In this document: piece after piece, positions 1 to 7,318 of the stretch
Layout: each line of letters begins with the position of its first letter
Numbering within the stretch: position 1 is the stretch's first letter
Source of the DNA: Schaalia sp. 19OD2882
GTDB taxonomy: Bacteria; Actinomycetota; Actinomycetes; Actinomycetales; Actinomycetaceae
Direction: 5' to 3'
NCBI RefSeq assembly: GCF_018986735.1
Contig: NZ_CP065521.1
Span: forward strand, 744,001 to 808,000
DNA: 64,000 bases
The notes under the pieces: generated by a model
What the model was told of the DNA's origin: nothing
Database searches by the model: none
Seen by the model: the letters and a program-made list of their open reading frames with translations, nothing else
Position numbers and translations under genes: made by a program

Positions 1-36
1 TGTGGGCGGGCCACACACACAGAGAGGACAAGACCC

Positions 37-741
37 ATGAGAGACCGCTACCAGTGGACCGACCAGGTCTCCGGCTGCTCGGACACCTGCCGACTCCAAG
101 CGTGGGCAGACGACCACACTCGCATCGAGTTCCACATCGCAGACGTCGACGGCTACATCGAATCTTCCTTCGTCGTCTTCCCCACGAGGGGACCTGCCGC
201 GTCCAGCGACGACACGGCCGAGTGGCCCACAGTCGAGGCGTACGTGCCCCGCACGGACTGGCCTGCCGAGATGCCCACCGGCAAGGGCGGGCCAGCCGCA
301 GACCAGCGGCACCCTGACCAGGCTGTCCTGGACGCGCTGGAGGACTACAGGTGCATGCTGGCAGACGATGACGAGGGGGACGGAGACGACACGTGGGTGG
401 ACGCCTACCTGGGAGACTCCGCCGATGAGACCTCAGGCGAGCAGAAGGAGCTGATCGTCCGCGCCGCCGCCCGCTTGGACGCTCTCATGCCAGGCCAGGA
501 CATGCGCGGCGAGCGGGAGACGGCCCTGGGCGGCGCTGTGAAAATCATCCTCGGCGACGAGACCGTGCAGGATGTGGGCCGCGCTGAGCGGCGCGCCGTG
601 CACGCGCTGGAGCAGGCGAAGCTTGCCACGACTGGCGCGATGGTCGCCGCTGAGCTCACTGGACGCACGATCACCGGCATCGCCGACATGACTGGTCTCA
701 CCAGGCGCACCGTGTACAAGCGGCTCGCTAGGCGAGGCTGA
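37..741 (+). CDS. Hypothetical prophage protein with C-terminal helix-turn-helix
   Basis: This 234-aa acidic protein is not recognised over most of its length. The last ~40 residues (TGRTITGIADMTGLTRRTVY) have the shape of a small helix-turn-helix, so a DNA-binding or regulatory role is possible. The ATG follows a purine-rich GAGAGGA. The gene is transcribed against the phage structural genes and stops one base before the GTG of the next gene, so the two are probably co-transcribed. It lies beyond the lysis cassette, a usual place for accessory phage genes. Confidence 0.6.
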   Translation: MRDRYQWTDQVSGCSDTCRLQAWADDHTRIEFHIADVDGYIESSFVVFPTRGPAASSDDTAEWPTVEAYVPRTDWPAEMPTGKGGPAADQRHPDQAVLDALEDYRCMLADDDEGDGDDTWVDAYLGDSADETSGEQKELIVRAAARLDALMPGQDMRGERETALGGAVKIILGDETVQDVGRAERRAVHALEQAKLATTGAMVAAELTGRTITGIADMTGLTRRTVYKRLARRG

Positions 742-742
742 C

Positions 743-1429
743 GTGGGCAGGAAAGCAGCCGACGGACGCTTCCACACAGACCTGGAGGCCCGCGAAGCCG
801 GGTACATCCCCACGCAGGAGGCGCTCGCCATCCTCGGCATGACCCGAGAGACGCTCCGCGAGATGGTCAAACGCGGTCGGGCACCTACCCCGACGCGGAT
901 CCGACATGGCTACTGGTGGAGCGAAGACGAGATCCGAGCATGGCATGAGCAGCGCGTGGAAGCCACAAAACCGCGTCCGTGCCAAGAGCCCGGCTGCGAA
1001 CGCGACGCGTGGGCCAAGGGGATGTGCCTCATGCACTACAAGCGCCGGTGGAAGGGACGTCTATGGTCTGGGCCGGCACTCGGAGCGCCGGCAGGAGCAG
1101 GCGAGTTCGGCATCCTGGATGAGACCGACGATGGGTTGCTGTGCCACGAGTGTGGGCGACGATTCGAGCACCTGGCAGCGCACGTGCGTCCAGCGCACGG
1201 CCTCACCGCAGCGGAGTACCGCGACCTGTACGGCCTGCCGCGAGGTACGCCACTTGTCACGTCGAGGATCAGCGCAGCGCACAGTGAGCGGGCGCGCAGG
1301 GTCGACAGCGCCGGGTACCTCGATGGTCACCGTGATCCCACGCGCGCGTCGCACTCGCGCGGGCCAGACGCCATACAGGCGGTGTCACGCAGTCGCATGC
1401 AGCGCGGGAGTGGTGGCCGGCGGACATGA
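743..1429 (+). CDS. HTH and double zinc-finger regulatory protein (MucR/Ros-like element)
   Basis: This 228-aa protein has three recognisable parts. Residues ~22-60 form an excisionase/MerR-like HTH (PTQEALAILGMTRETL). Residues 80-98 hold a C-x4-C-x9-C-x2-H cluster common in actinophage DNA-binding proteins. Residues 134-165 hold C-x2-C and H-x4-H followed by LTAAEYRDLYGLP, the typical MucR/Ros end. It is probably a transcriptional regulator; its target is unknown. The GTG start lies one base after the upstream stop. It converges on the lysis genes, with a terminator between them. Confidence 0.65.
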   Translation: MGRKAADGRFHTDLEAREAGYIPTQEALAILGMTRETLREMVKRGRAPTPTRIRHGYWWSEDEIRAWHEQRVEATKPRPCQEPGCERDAWAKGMCLMHYKRRWKGRLWSGPALGAPAGAGEFGILDETDDGLLCHECGRRFEHLAAHVRPAHGLTAAEYRDLYGLPRGTPLVTSRISAAHSERARRVDSAGYLDGHRDPTRASHSRGPDAIQAVSRSRMQRGSGGRRT

Positions 1430-1432
1430 CGA

Positions 1433-1474
1433 AACCGCCCCCACCACGGCGGTCATGCCATGGTGGGGGCGGTT
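1433..1474. terminator. Bidirectional hairpin between convergent transcripts
   Basis: A 14-bp perfect inverted repeat (1433-1446 AACCGCCCCCACCA with 1461-1474) and a 14-nt loop lie between the plus-strand regulator and the minus-strand lysis cassette. No clear T-tract follows. The position suggests it ends both transcripts. Confidence 0.65.
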
Positions 1475-1492
1475 CTCGAGCGCGCTGCTCGC

Positions 1493-1924
1493 TCATGTGT
1501 CCGGGACTGTCCTGGTGAGCGTGTCCACCCGCGCGTCGGCTCGCTGCACCGAGGCCTGCACAGCCTGCAGGTCCGTGCGCAGGCGGCCGAAATCCTCGCG
1601 GATGAGCCGGATGTCAGCGACCCGCTCGGCGTGCTCGCGCTCAGCTCTCGCGTCGGCCCTGCGTAGGGACAGCGAGATTGCCGTCATGCCCTCGCGGACC
1701 TGTCCCGCCAGAGCATCCACGTCCTCTCGCAGGTTGGTCGAGTGGCTGTTGACCGTGGACTCTCGGATCGCCTTCGTGTCCTCCCGACTCTCCTGGAGGT
1801 GCCTGCGGAGGTTGTTCAGGTAGGTGATGCCGACCCCGACTCCAGCAGCGGCCAGACCGAGGACGGCGACGAGGAGGGTGACCACGGCGGTGGCCACCTT
1901 CTCGTCGGCCAGGACCTCGATCAT
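1493..1924 (-). CDS. Membrane-anchored coiled-coil protein of the lysis cassette
   Basis: This 143-aa protein has one N-terminal transmembrane segment (residues ~11-34) followed by a long charged helical, probably coiled-coil, region with heptad-like repeats to the C-terminus. It resembles the DUF2746 type of actinophage lysis-region protein, but this is recognition by shape only. ATGA overlap with the holin gene couples its translation. Likely roles are a second holin, a holin regulator or an envelope-spanning accessory factor. Confidence 0.65.
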   Translation of the reverse strand: MIEVLADEKVATAVVTLLVAVLGLAAAGVGVGITYLNNLRRHLQESREDTKAIRESTVNSHSTNLREDVDALAGQVREGMTAISLSLRRADARAEREHAERVADIRLIREDFGRLRTDLQAVQASVQRADARVDTLTRTVPDT

Positions 1925-2172
1925 GCAGCGTCGCCTCCTCGATGCCTGAGCGCGTACGCGGGCTCGGCGTCGGTCGCAGTGGCCTTCGGGTCGGCGATGG
2001 AGGTCAGGACGGACGCGATGGTCGCGGTCGCGGTGATCGCGGCGATCGAGGTCCAGTCCAGGGCGGTGACGGCGGTGCCGACCGTGACCAGGGCCAGCAT
2101 GGTCTGCGCGGCCGTCTTGATCGCACGCTCGCCAGCGCCGACCCAGAACGTTGTGGTGGTGTAGATGCTCAC
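1921..2172 (-). CDS. Phage holin, r1t-like
   Basis: This 83-aa protein begins MSIYTTTTFWVGAGERAIKT and has two hydrophobic segments (residues ~20-37 and ~41-58), matching the r1t-type holin family in size and in the xERAIKT start. It would form the membrane lesion that releases the endolysin. It overlaps the endolysin gene by 4 bp upstream and the coiled-coil membrane gene by 4 bp downstream, giving a compact lysis operon. Confidence 0.8.
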   Translation of the reverse strand: MSIYTTTTFWVGAGERAIKTAAQTMLALVTVGTAVTALDWTSIAAITATATIASVLTSIADPKATATDAEPAYALRHRGGDAA

Positions 2173-3023
2173 TTGCGGCGTCCCTTCTGCTTGTTGACGG
2201 CTTTCTGCATGGCCGAGACCGTGTCCGGCCCAAGGATGGCGTCGATGGTGACGCCGTAGTAGGCCTGCATTCCTCGGGTGGTCTCAGGACCCCAGATGCC
2301 GTCGACGGTGACGCCGAAGGCCGTCTGGAGCGCGCGGACGAGGGTGGACCCTTCCGCAGGGTCGTCGACCCACTCCCACGAGTCGGCCGAGCACGCGGGC
2401 ATCTCCCGGCTCGACCCGCTCCACTGGTCCGAGATGACACCGTCCGCGGGGGTGCGGTTGATCTCCTGCAGGGCTCGCGTGGTCTGAGGCCCCCAAATGC
2501 CGTCGACGACGAGGGCGTCCAACACGGCGCTCGCGTGGTCGTAGGCGGGGCGGATCATCGCGCAGATGCTGCCCCAACCGCGGGTGCGCCGGTAGACGCC
2601 ACCGCCGTCCGACTGCGAGCCCGCCCACGATCCCGACGTGTTGAACTCAATCGTCTGCACGTACGAGCCGCGGTTGAGCTCGACGATGCCGATGTGATCA
2701 GCTTCGCCGTCGTCATCCCAGTCGAAGCAGACGAGGTCGCCGGGGGCCGCATCGTGGATGTCGACCAGACGCCCCTCACGGCGTGCAGCCGCGATCCCGG
2801 CAGGCACGTACGCGAAGTGACCGCCCGGAGGAGTCATTCCTGCGCGCGAGAGTGTCCAGGACACGCCCATGGCGCAGAACGGGACTCCGGAAGCCCCGAA
2901 GTAGGAACCGTGCGTCTGCGCGTACCAGCGCCCGTACTTCGTCCCCTCGGCTGGATCGTCGTATCGGTTGTAGCCGAGCTCACCCGTAGCGATTGCGAGA
3001 ACCTGTCGCGCGGTTGCCATCAT
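2169..3023 (-). CDS. Endolysin: CHAP amidase/peptidase with peptidoglycan-binding repeats
   Basis: This is a 284-aa peptidoglycan hydrolase. The N-terminal CHAP-like domain spans residues ~5-160, with candidate catalytic Cys50 (GVPFCAMGVSW) and His110 (EADHIGIVE). Three peptidoglycan-binding-like repeats follow at ~165-280, each marked by a DGIWGP/DAILGP motif (VDGIWGPQTTRALQ, VDGIWGPETTRGMQ, IDAILGPDTVSAMQ). The middle region is less regular. An AGGAGG lies 10 nt before the ATG. The start overlaps the stop of the upstream 42-aa gene (TGATG). Confidence 0.85.
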   Translation of the reverse strand: MMATARQVLAIATGELGYNRYDDPAEGTKYGRWYAQTHGSYFGASGVPFCAMGVSWTLSRAGMTPPGGHFAYVPAGIAAARREGRLVDIHDAAPGDLVCFDWDDDGEADHIGIVELNRGSYVQTIEFNTSGSWAGSQSDGGGVYRRTRGWGSICAMIRPAYDHASAVLDALVVDGIWGPQTTRALQEINRTPADGVISDQWSGSSREMPACSADSWEWVDDPAEGSTLVRALQTAFGVTVDGIWGPETTRGMQAYYGVTIDAILGPDTVSAMQKAVNKQKGRRK

Positions 3024-3151
3024 CAGTAGGTCACCTCCTGAGCCTCCGCGACGTCGGCCGGAGAGCTGTCTCCCGTGGCCGTCGCAGTGCGCATCAGCGT
3101 GACCTCATCCTCGACGCTCACGTCGGTGTCGGTCTCGATCTGATCGGACAT
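3023..3151 (-). CDS. Small acidic phage protein (42 aa)
   Basis: The protein begins MSDQIETDTDVSVEDEVTL and is strongly acidic with no known domain. AAGGAAGG sits at normal spacing before the ATG, and the stop overlaps the endolysin start (TGATG), so it is very probably translated. It could set translation of the endolysin or be a small tail-region accessory protein. Confidence 0.55.
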   Translation of the reverse strand: MSDQIETDTDVSVEDEVTLMRTATATGDSSPADVAEAQEVTY

Positions 3152-3187
3152 TCCGTTGCCTTCCTTCCTTGCTGCTGGCATGACAAA

Positions 3188-3211
3188 CCCCGCGCCAGCG
3201 GTGGCGCGGGG
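3188..3211 (-). terminator. Terminator-like hairpin between tail genes and lysis cassette
   Basis: A perfect 10-bp stem (CCCCGCGCCA/TGGCGCGGGG) with a 4-nt loop is followed on the minus strand by GTTTGT. It separates the tail operon from the 42-aa gene and endolysin, so it may attenuate read-through into lysis. Confidence 0.65.
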
Positions 3212-3244
3212 GAGTAGTTGTTCTGCGGCCTGTGGCCGCTGAGG

Positions 3245-3496
3245 TCAGCGGTCCGGGTGGTTCTTTCGGACGCTGTGCACCGCTTCCAGGATCGCCTTGT
3301 CACTGATGACGTCCTCGTACAGGCCAGGCCGGTCAATGTGCCTGGCGCACGCGGCCGCGTAGGCCGCGGCCAGTCCAGGCTGCATGGCGACATCGACGAT
3401 CCTGTCGATCAGCCACTGGGCCGGCGCCACGATGCCCTCCGCTCTCAGACAGACTCCGACTCTCGCTCGGAATTCCTGATCCTCCGCGTATGACAC
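3245..3496 (-). CDS. Hypothetical tail-region protein (83 aa)
   Basis: The GTG at 3496 is preferred over an upstream ATG at 3517 because GAGGAGGA lies 5 nt before it. The protein (VSYAEDQEFRARVGVCLRAE...) is helical and contains the phrase PAQWLIDRIVDVAMQPGL. No family is recognised. It follows the tail-tip genes in the same direction and lies before the hairpin at 3188-3211, so it is probably the last gene of the tail operon. Confidence 0.6.
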   Translation of the reverse strand: MSYAEDQEFRARVGVCLRAEGIVAPAQWLIDRIVDVAMQPGLAAAYAAACARHIDRPGLYEDVISDKAILEAVHSVRKNHPDR

Positions 3497-3518
3497 GCTT
3501 CCTCCTCGTCTCTTCATG

Positions 3519-4082
3519 TCACGACTTGGTCAGGCGCCAAGTCACCGATTTCAAGGCCGCCCTGTCGGCCGACCCGAATTGGACGGCGCGCGCAAGAATT
3601 TTTCCGCCGGCCGTCAGACCCGTCGTCACCCCGTGCACCAGCGTGAATCCTGTCGTTGTCGCCGTCGACAGAGCGAAAAACCACCCGGGCGGCGGCGCGA
3701 ATGGTGGGTCGATCTCGAAGCTCGTCGCCCACCACGGTGACGATGAGAGTCCCCACGCTGGGAGCCCGCGGACCTGGATTACGCCTGACGCCGGGTAGGC
3801 GACGCCGTCGATCATCAGAGTGTTCGGATCCGCTGGCCTGGCACCACCAGGACGACCGAGGACGTAGACGCGCCGCGCCGCGGTCACAGTCAGCACCCGG
3901 TCCCCAGCGGCGAGGCGGCCGCACAGGTCGACTGGCGATTCCGCGAGCGCCTGCGTGTCACCATCGAGGGTGACCCGCAGCGGAGACGCGCCGGTGACCT
4001 GCCCCCACCTCAGGGTCGGCATCTGCGCGGCCTGACGCTTGAGTCCTGCGATGACTGAGGCGAGGTAGTCGAGGCTTGTCAC
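3519..4082 (-). CDS. Tail-tip/minor tail protein (187 aa)
   Basis: The GTG start overlaps the upstream stop by 4 bp (GTGA) with GGAGGTGG upstream, which fixes the start inside a longer open frame. The protein starts VTSLDYLASVIAGLKRQAAQ and then contains a β-rich stretch (PLRVTLDGDTQALAESPVDL) resembling an OB/β-barrel as found in tail-tip proteins. A role in the baseplate or tail fibre is inferred from position. No enzymatic motif is seen. Confidence 0.65.
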   Translation of the reverse strand: MTSLDYLASVIAGLKRQAAQMPTLRWGQVTGASPLRVTLDGDTQALAESPVDLCGRLAAGDRVLTVTAARRVYVLGRPGGARPADPNTLMIDGVAYPASGVIQVRGLPAWGLSSSPWWATSFEIDPPFAPPPGWFFALSTATTTGFTLVHGVTTGLTAGGKILARAVQFGSADRAALKSVTWRLTKS

Positions 4083-5122
4083 AGGTCGACCACCTCCTTC
4101 AGTGTCGTCCTGCACAGGGCCGTCGGGTCGAGGCCGTAGGCGATCTCGTGGATGGTTGCTCTCGCCTTGTGGCCGCCGGTGTCCCAGGTGACGAGGTCGT
4201 TTGGGGAGAGGGGCAGCGGCATGTGGGTCATGCGGATCGTGGCCACCGGTGTGGAAGCGTCGATCAGGCGTCGTCTGGCCAGACTGTCGATGACCTCTTG
4301 GCTGGAGGCCTCGACCCCGGTCTCCGTGCGCGTTACCCACCTGCCGCGCGCTGGGAAGCCGAACGGACTGTCAGGGTCTTCGTTCGATGCGACCCCTACC
4401 AAGGCCGGCTTGTCGTCAGAGCCTTGGCCGACCAGTACCACCCGGTTCGGCACGTCTGCGAGATCCTGCTCCAGGTCCCACTTCGCCGAGTGAACGGCCT
4501 GCTCCCCCTCAGCGAACGTCCACGACTGTGGCCTGGCCGCCGGCCGGACGTATGGGCGAACCTGCAGGACGCCGGCGCCATCCGGGGAGAGCGCCCAGTA
4601 GCCGATCGCGTCGAGCAGATCGTTGATGACTGTCAGCTTGGAGGTGCCGGGGTCCCAGACCATCTGTGATTTGAGCGTCTCCGGCGAGTCGGTGACGGCC
4701 ATGCGAGTTTCCCCGGCCTCGGCGAGGATCTGCCTGACCGCGTCCGTCACCCGCGTCCCAGATGCCAGGGAGAGCGTGCTCACGGTCGCGTCTTGATCGA
4801 TGACTGCAAGTTTGCCGAGCAGCTCGACGCGCCTGGACACCATGCCGTCCTCGAACGACTGGGTCGGAGCCGACAGCAGGAACACACCGATCGGCCACGC
4901 CTGGCCGTTCGCCTCGTAGTCGATGCGGACACGGTCGGTCCCCCAGTCGATCTGCTGGCCGACCTCGTCGACCTGCAGCGTCCCCGAGGCCCGCAGGCGC
5001 GTGGCCGCCGACAGCGTCACGTCGCCGCCCGTGACCCCGTCCAGCAGACCCTTCTCCTGCTCGTCAGCGTCCAACAGGGTCACCGTGAACCCCGCAACCC
5101 TGTGCCCCGTCAGGTCAGCCAC
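4079..5122 (-). CDS. Siphophage tail-hub-like protein (Gp37/gp27 type)
   Basis: This ~347-aa β-rich protein begins VADLTGHRVAGFTVTLLDAD and contains TLSLASGTRVTDAVRQILAE and VINDLLDAIGYWALSPDGAG, both typical of tail-hub/Gp37-like proteins of actinobacterial siphophages. The GTG at 5122 is chosen because GAGGAGG lies 6 nt before it; a TTG at 5128 is the alternative. It overlaps the upstream Fn3 protein and is coupled by GTGA to the next gene. It likely forms part of the distal tail hub. Confidence 0.7.
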   Translation of the reverse strand: MADLTGHRVAGFTVTLLDADEQEKGLLDGVTGGDVTLSAATRLRASGTLQVDEVGQQIDWGTDRVRIDYEANGQAWPIGVFLLSAPTQSFEDGMVSRRVELLGKLAVIDQDATVSTLSLASGTRVTDAVRQILAEAGETRMAVTDSPETLKSQMVWDPGTSKLTVINDLLDAIGYWALSPDGAGVLQVRPYVRPAARPQSWTFAEGEQAVHSAKWDLEQDLADVPNRVVLVGQGSDDKPALVGVASNEDPDSPFGFPARGRWVTRTETGVEASSQEVIDSLARRRLIDASTPVATIRMTHMPLPLSPNDLVTWDTGGHKARATIHEIAYGLDPTALCRTTLKEVVDL

Positions 5123-7298
5123 GACCAACCTCCTCGACCTGCGCCTTTACCTTCCACGCGGTCGACAGCTGCCTGGACAGCTGGACGCCCGACAGGGACG
5201 CGAAGAGTCTGCGCCCCGCAGGATCCCGGTACAGGATCGGGCCTGGCGTCAGCGCCAGCTCCTCCAACCGCAGCAGCAGAGGCATGTCCTCATCGAGCAG
5301 CGTCGCCGAGATCCCGATGACCCGCGAGCGCTGTGTGCCGGCCATTTCGACGCCGAGTAGTCGGCCGGCGAAGTGGTGGACCTCCCGGTTGAGGAGGGCG
5401 GGCGCGAGCGTGTGCTCGGGGTCGTAGAACAGGCCGACGGTGGTCGTGCCGTCCTGCCCGCCTGTGAGCCAGATCGCCCAGGACTCTGCGTCCAGGGTGA
5501 CAGTGGTCGACGCGGACGAGGGGAGCGCCGAGACTGCGGAGACCCGGTACTGGGTCTGGCCGTTGGACAGGCCCTCCCTGTCCGTGAGGGCGGCGGACAC
5601 TGGCAGGTCGGTGGCTACCGGTTCCCAGGTTGCGCCGCCGTCGACGGAGCGTTCGACCGTGTTGGACACGGTCTCTGCCTGGTCTGCGCCTGCGGCCGGG
5701 TTGGTGATCTGAATCAGCGCCTGCCCCAGCTGGTCGTCCCATGTGACCTCGACCAGAGGCGCCGGCGGCTCGGGGTAGTCGACCGTGACATTTCGCGTGT
5801 CGACCTCGGACCATATGCCGTGGCCGGAGCGGACTCTGATGGTGATCGTGTAGGCGGCGCCGTCCTCGAAGCGCGTGTCCAGTGCCGCCTGCGTGGCTGG
5901 CCCTTGGACCTGCTTTTCCTCGATGACTTGGCCGCCTCTTGCGACCTCGACCTGCGCGCCCGCCTGCGCGGACCCTTGGGCTTGCCAGTAGGCCCAGGAG
6001 ACGGTGATCGAGGAGACCGCGACGGTCCCGTCAGGCGGGTTCGTGATCTGGACCGTGGGCGCGTCGACGACCATGAGGGTCTTGACTGCCGCCCACGGTG
6101 AGGCACCCTGTTCTTGCCCACTCATGTAGGAGCCCCAGGTTCTGGCCTGCCACTCCCAGGAGCCGACCTGCAGGTCGACCGCCGACTTCTGCGCCTGCCC
6201 CGTGACGATGCTGGTCGTCCACGAGGAGGCGCCCTGCTGGCGGTGGCGGACCTCGGCGCGTGTCTGCCTGGACGCGTCCGTCGGCGTGTGCACCCAGGTG
6301 AGCTCCACCTGGCCGGGCGTCGCATAGCCGCTCGGGGCTACCAGGGTCGGGGCGTCAGGCGGGGCGAGCAGGCGCACAGTCGGTGACGGGAGCGACTGCG
6401 CTGACGACAGTGCCGGCCGGATTGTCTTGGCGACCACCGTGTACGTGTGCGTGGTCGACGTCGACGGGCCGACGTGGGTCCACTGCTGGGATGCTCCGCC
6501 CTGCACCTGGCCGACCACGACCCCGCCGTCCAGGACGTCGTAGCCAGTGATGTAGCTGATCGGCGAGGACTTCTGCTCCCAGGAGACGATGACGTCCTGG
6601 CCGTCCTTGACGGCCTGCACGTTCACCGGAGTCGCCGGCCTCGTGTTGACCGTGCCTGCCCACGCCGCTGGTGACTGGCCCGCGCTGTTGTAGGCGACGA
6701 TCGCGTACTCGGTGTGTTCGTTGAGGGGAGCAGACGCGTCGTCGAACGCGGTCGCTGACCATGGCAGGACCGCGATCGTCCGCCATGTTTTGTCGGAGCC
6801 GGTGTACCGCTGGACGCGCACCCCCGACCAGGGCTGCGCTCCCGTGGCGCCCGTGTAGTCTCCCTCCCACGTGACCCTGGTGCGCCTGTCCGCGACCCAC
6901 GCGGCTGCCGGGTTCTTCGGTGGGCGCGGCGCCACGTGCGGGCGCGCTGGTAGCGTCACACCTGCCGTGACCTCCGGCCTGCCGCCATTCCAGATCGGCC
7001 CCAGCTGAGCGCTGAAATTCGCCCTCGTGGTCGCCCCATATTTCAGGGCGACGGTGGTGCGCTGGCGGGCGACCTCCTTGACGACCGTCTGGCCGAACCC
7101 GGACTGGAACGAGACCTCGACATCACCCGAGATCGACCCCGTCCGATGCAGGACGTTCGACCAGTTGTGTCCGTAGGCGTCCGACCTCAGGAAGTACGCG
7201 GCCTCCACCGTCATCGACCCTGAGGACGGGTTTCCCCACATCCCCAGCTCGATGCCGACTGACATGTAGCCAGACGACGAGCTCCACACGATCGCCAT
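5115..7298 (-). CDS. Minor tail protein with repeated Fn3-like domains
   Basis: This 727-aa protein starts with a β-sandwich (residues ~1-120, AIVWSSSSGYMSVGIELGMW). Several fibronectin-III-like repeats follow, marked by phrases such as VTWEGDYTGATG, ITGYDVLDGG, LTWVHTPTDASR and VTVSW-like strands up to ~residue 560. A C-terminal domain (LFYDPEHTLAPALLNREVHH) resembles the distal tail protein end. Fn3 arrays are common in tail fibres that touch cell-surface carbohydrate. The order after the tape measure fits a distal tail/receptor-binding role. Confidence 0.75.
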   Translation of the reverse strand: MAIVWSSSSGYMSVGIELGMWGNPSSGSMTVEAAYFLRSDAYGHNWSNVLHRTGSISGDVEVSFQSGFGQTVVKEVARQRTTVALKYGATTRANFSAQLGPIWNGGRPEVTAGVTLPARPHVAPRPPKNPAAAWVADRRTRVTWEGDYTGATGAQPWSGVRVQRYTGSDKTWRTIAVLPWSATAFDDASAPLNEHTEYAIVAYNSAGQSPAAWAGTVNTRPATPVNVQAVKDGQDVIVSWEQKSSPISYITGYDVLDGGVVVGQVQGGASQQWTHVGPSTSTTHTYTVVAKTIRPALSSAQSLPSPTVRLLAPPDAPTLVAPSGYATPGQVELTWVHTPTDASRQTRAEVRHRQQGASSWTTSIVTGQAQKSAVDLQVGSWEWQARTWGSYMSGQEQGASPWAAVKTLMVVDAPTVQITNPPDGTVAVSSITVSWAYWQAQGSAQAGAQVEVARGGQVIEEKQVQGPATQAALDTRFEDGAAYTITIRVRSGHGIWSEVDTRNVTVDYPEPPAPLVEVTWDDQLGQALIQITNPAAGADQAETVSNTVERSVDGGATWEPVATDLPVSAALTDREGLSNGQTQYRVSAVSALPSSASTTVTLDAESWAIWLTGGQDGTTTVGLFYDPEHTLAPALLNREVHHFAGRLLGVEMAGTQRSRVIGISATLLDEDMPLLLRLEELALTPGPILYRDPAGRRLFASLSGVQLSRQLSTAWKVKAQVEEVGRG

Positions 7299-7318
7299 GA
7301 CGGCGCCCCCTGTCCTTG

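Noticed and set aside
1493..2440. 315-aa minus ORF covering holin and membrane genes
   Set aside because: Only the last 143 codons (from ATG 1924) have a start coupled to the holin; the upstream part is in another frame of the holin and endolysin genes.
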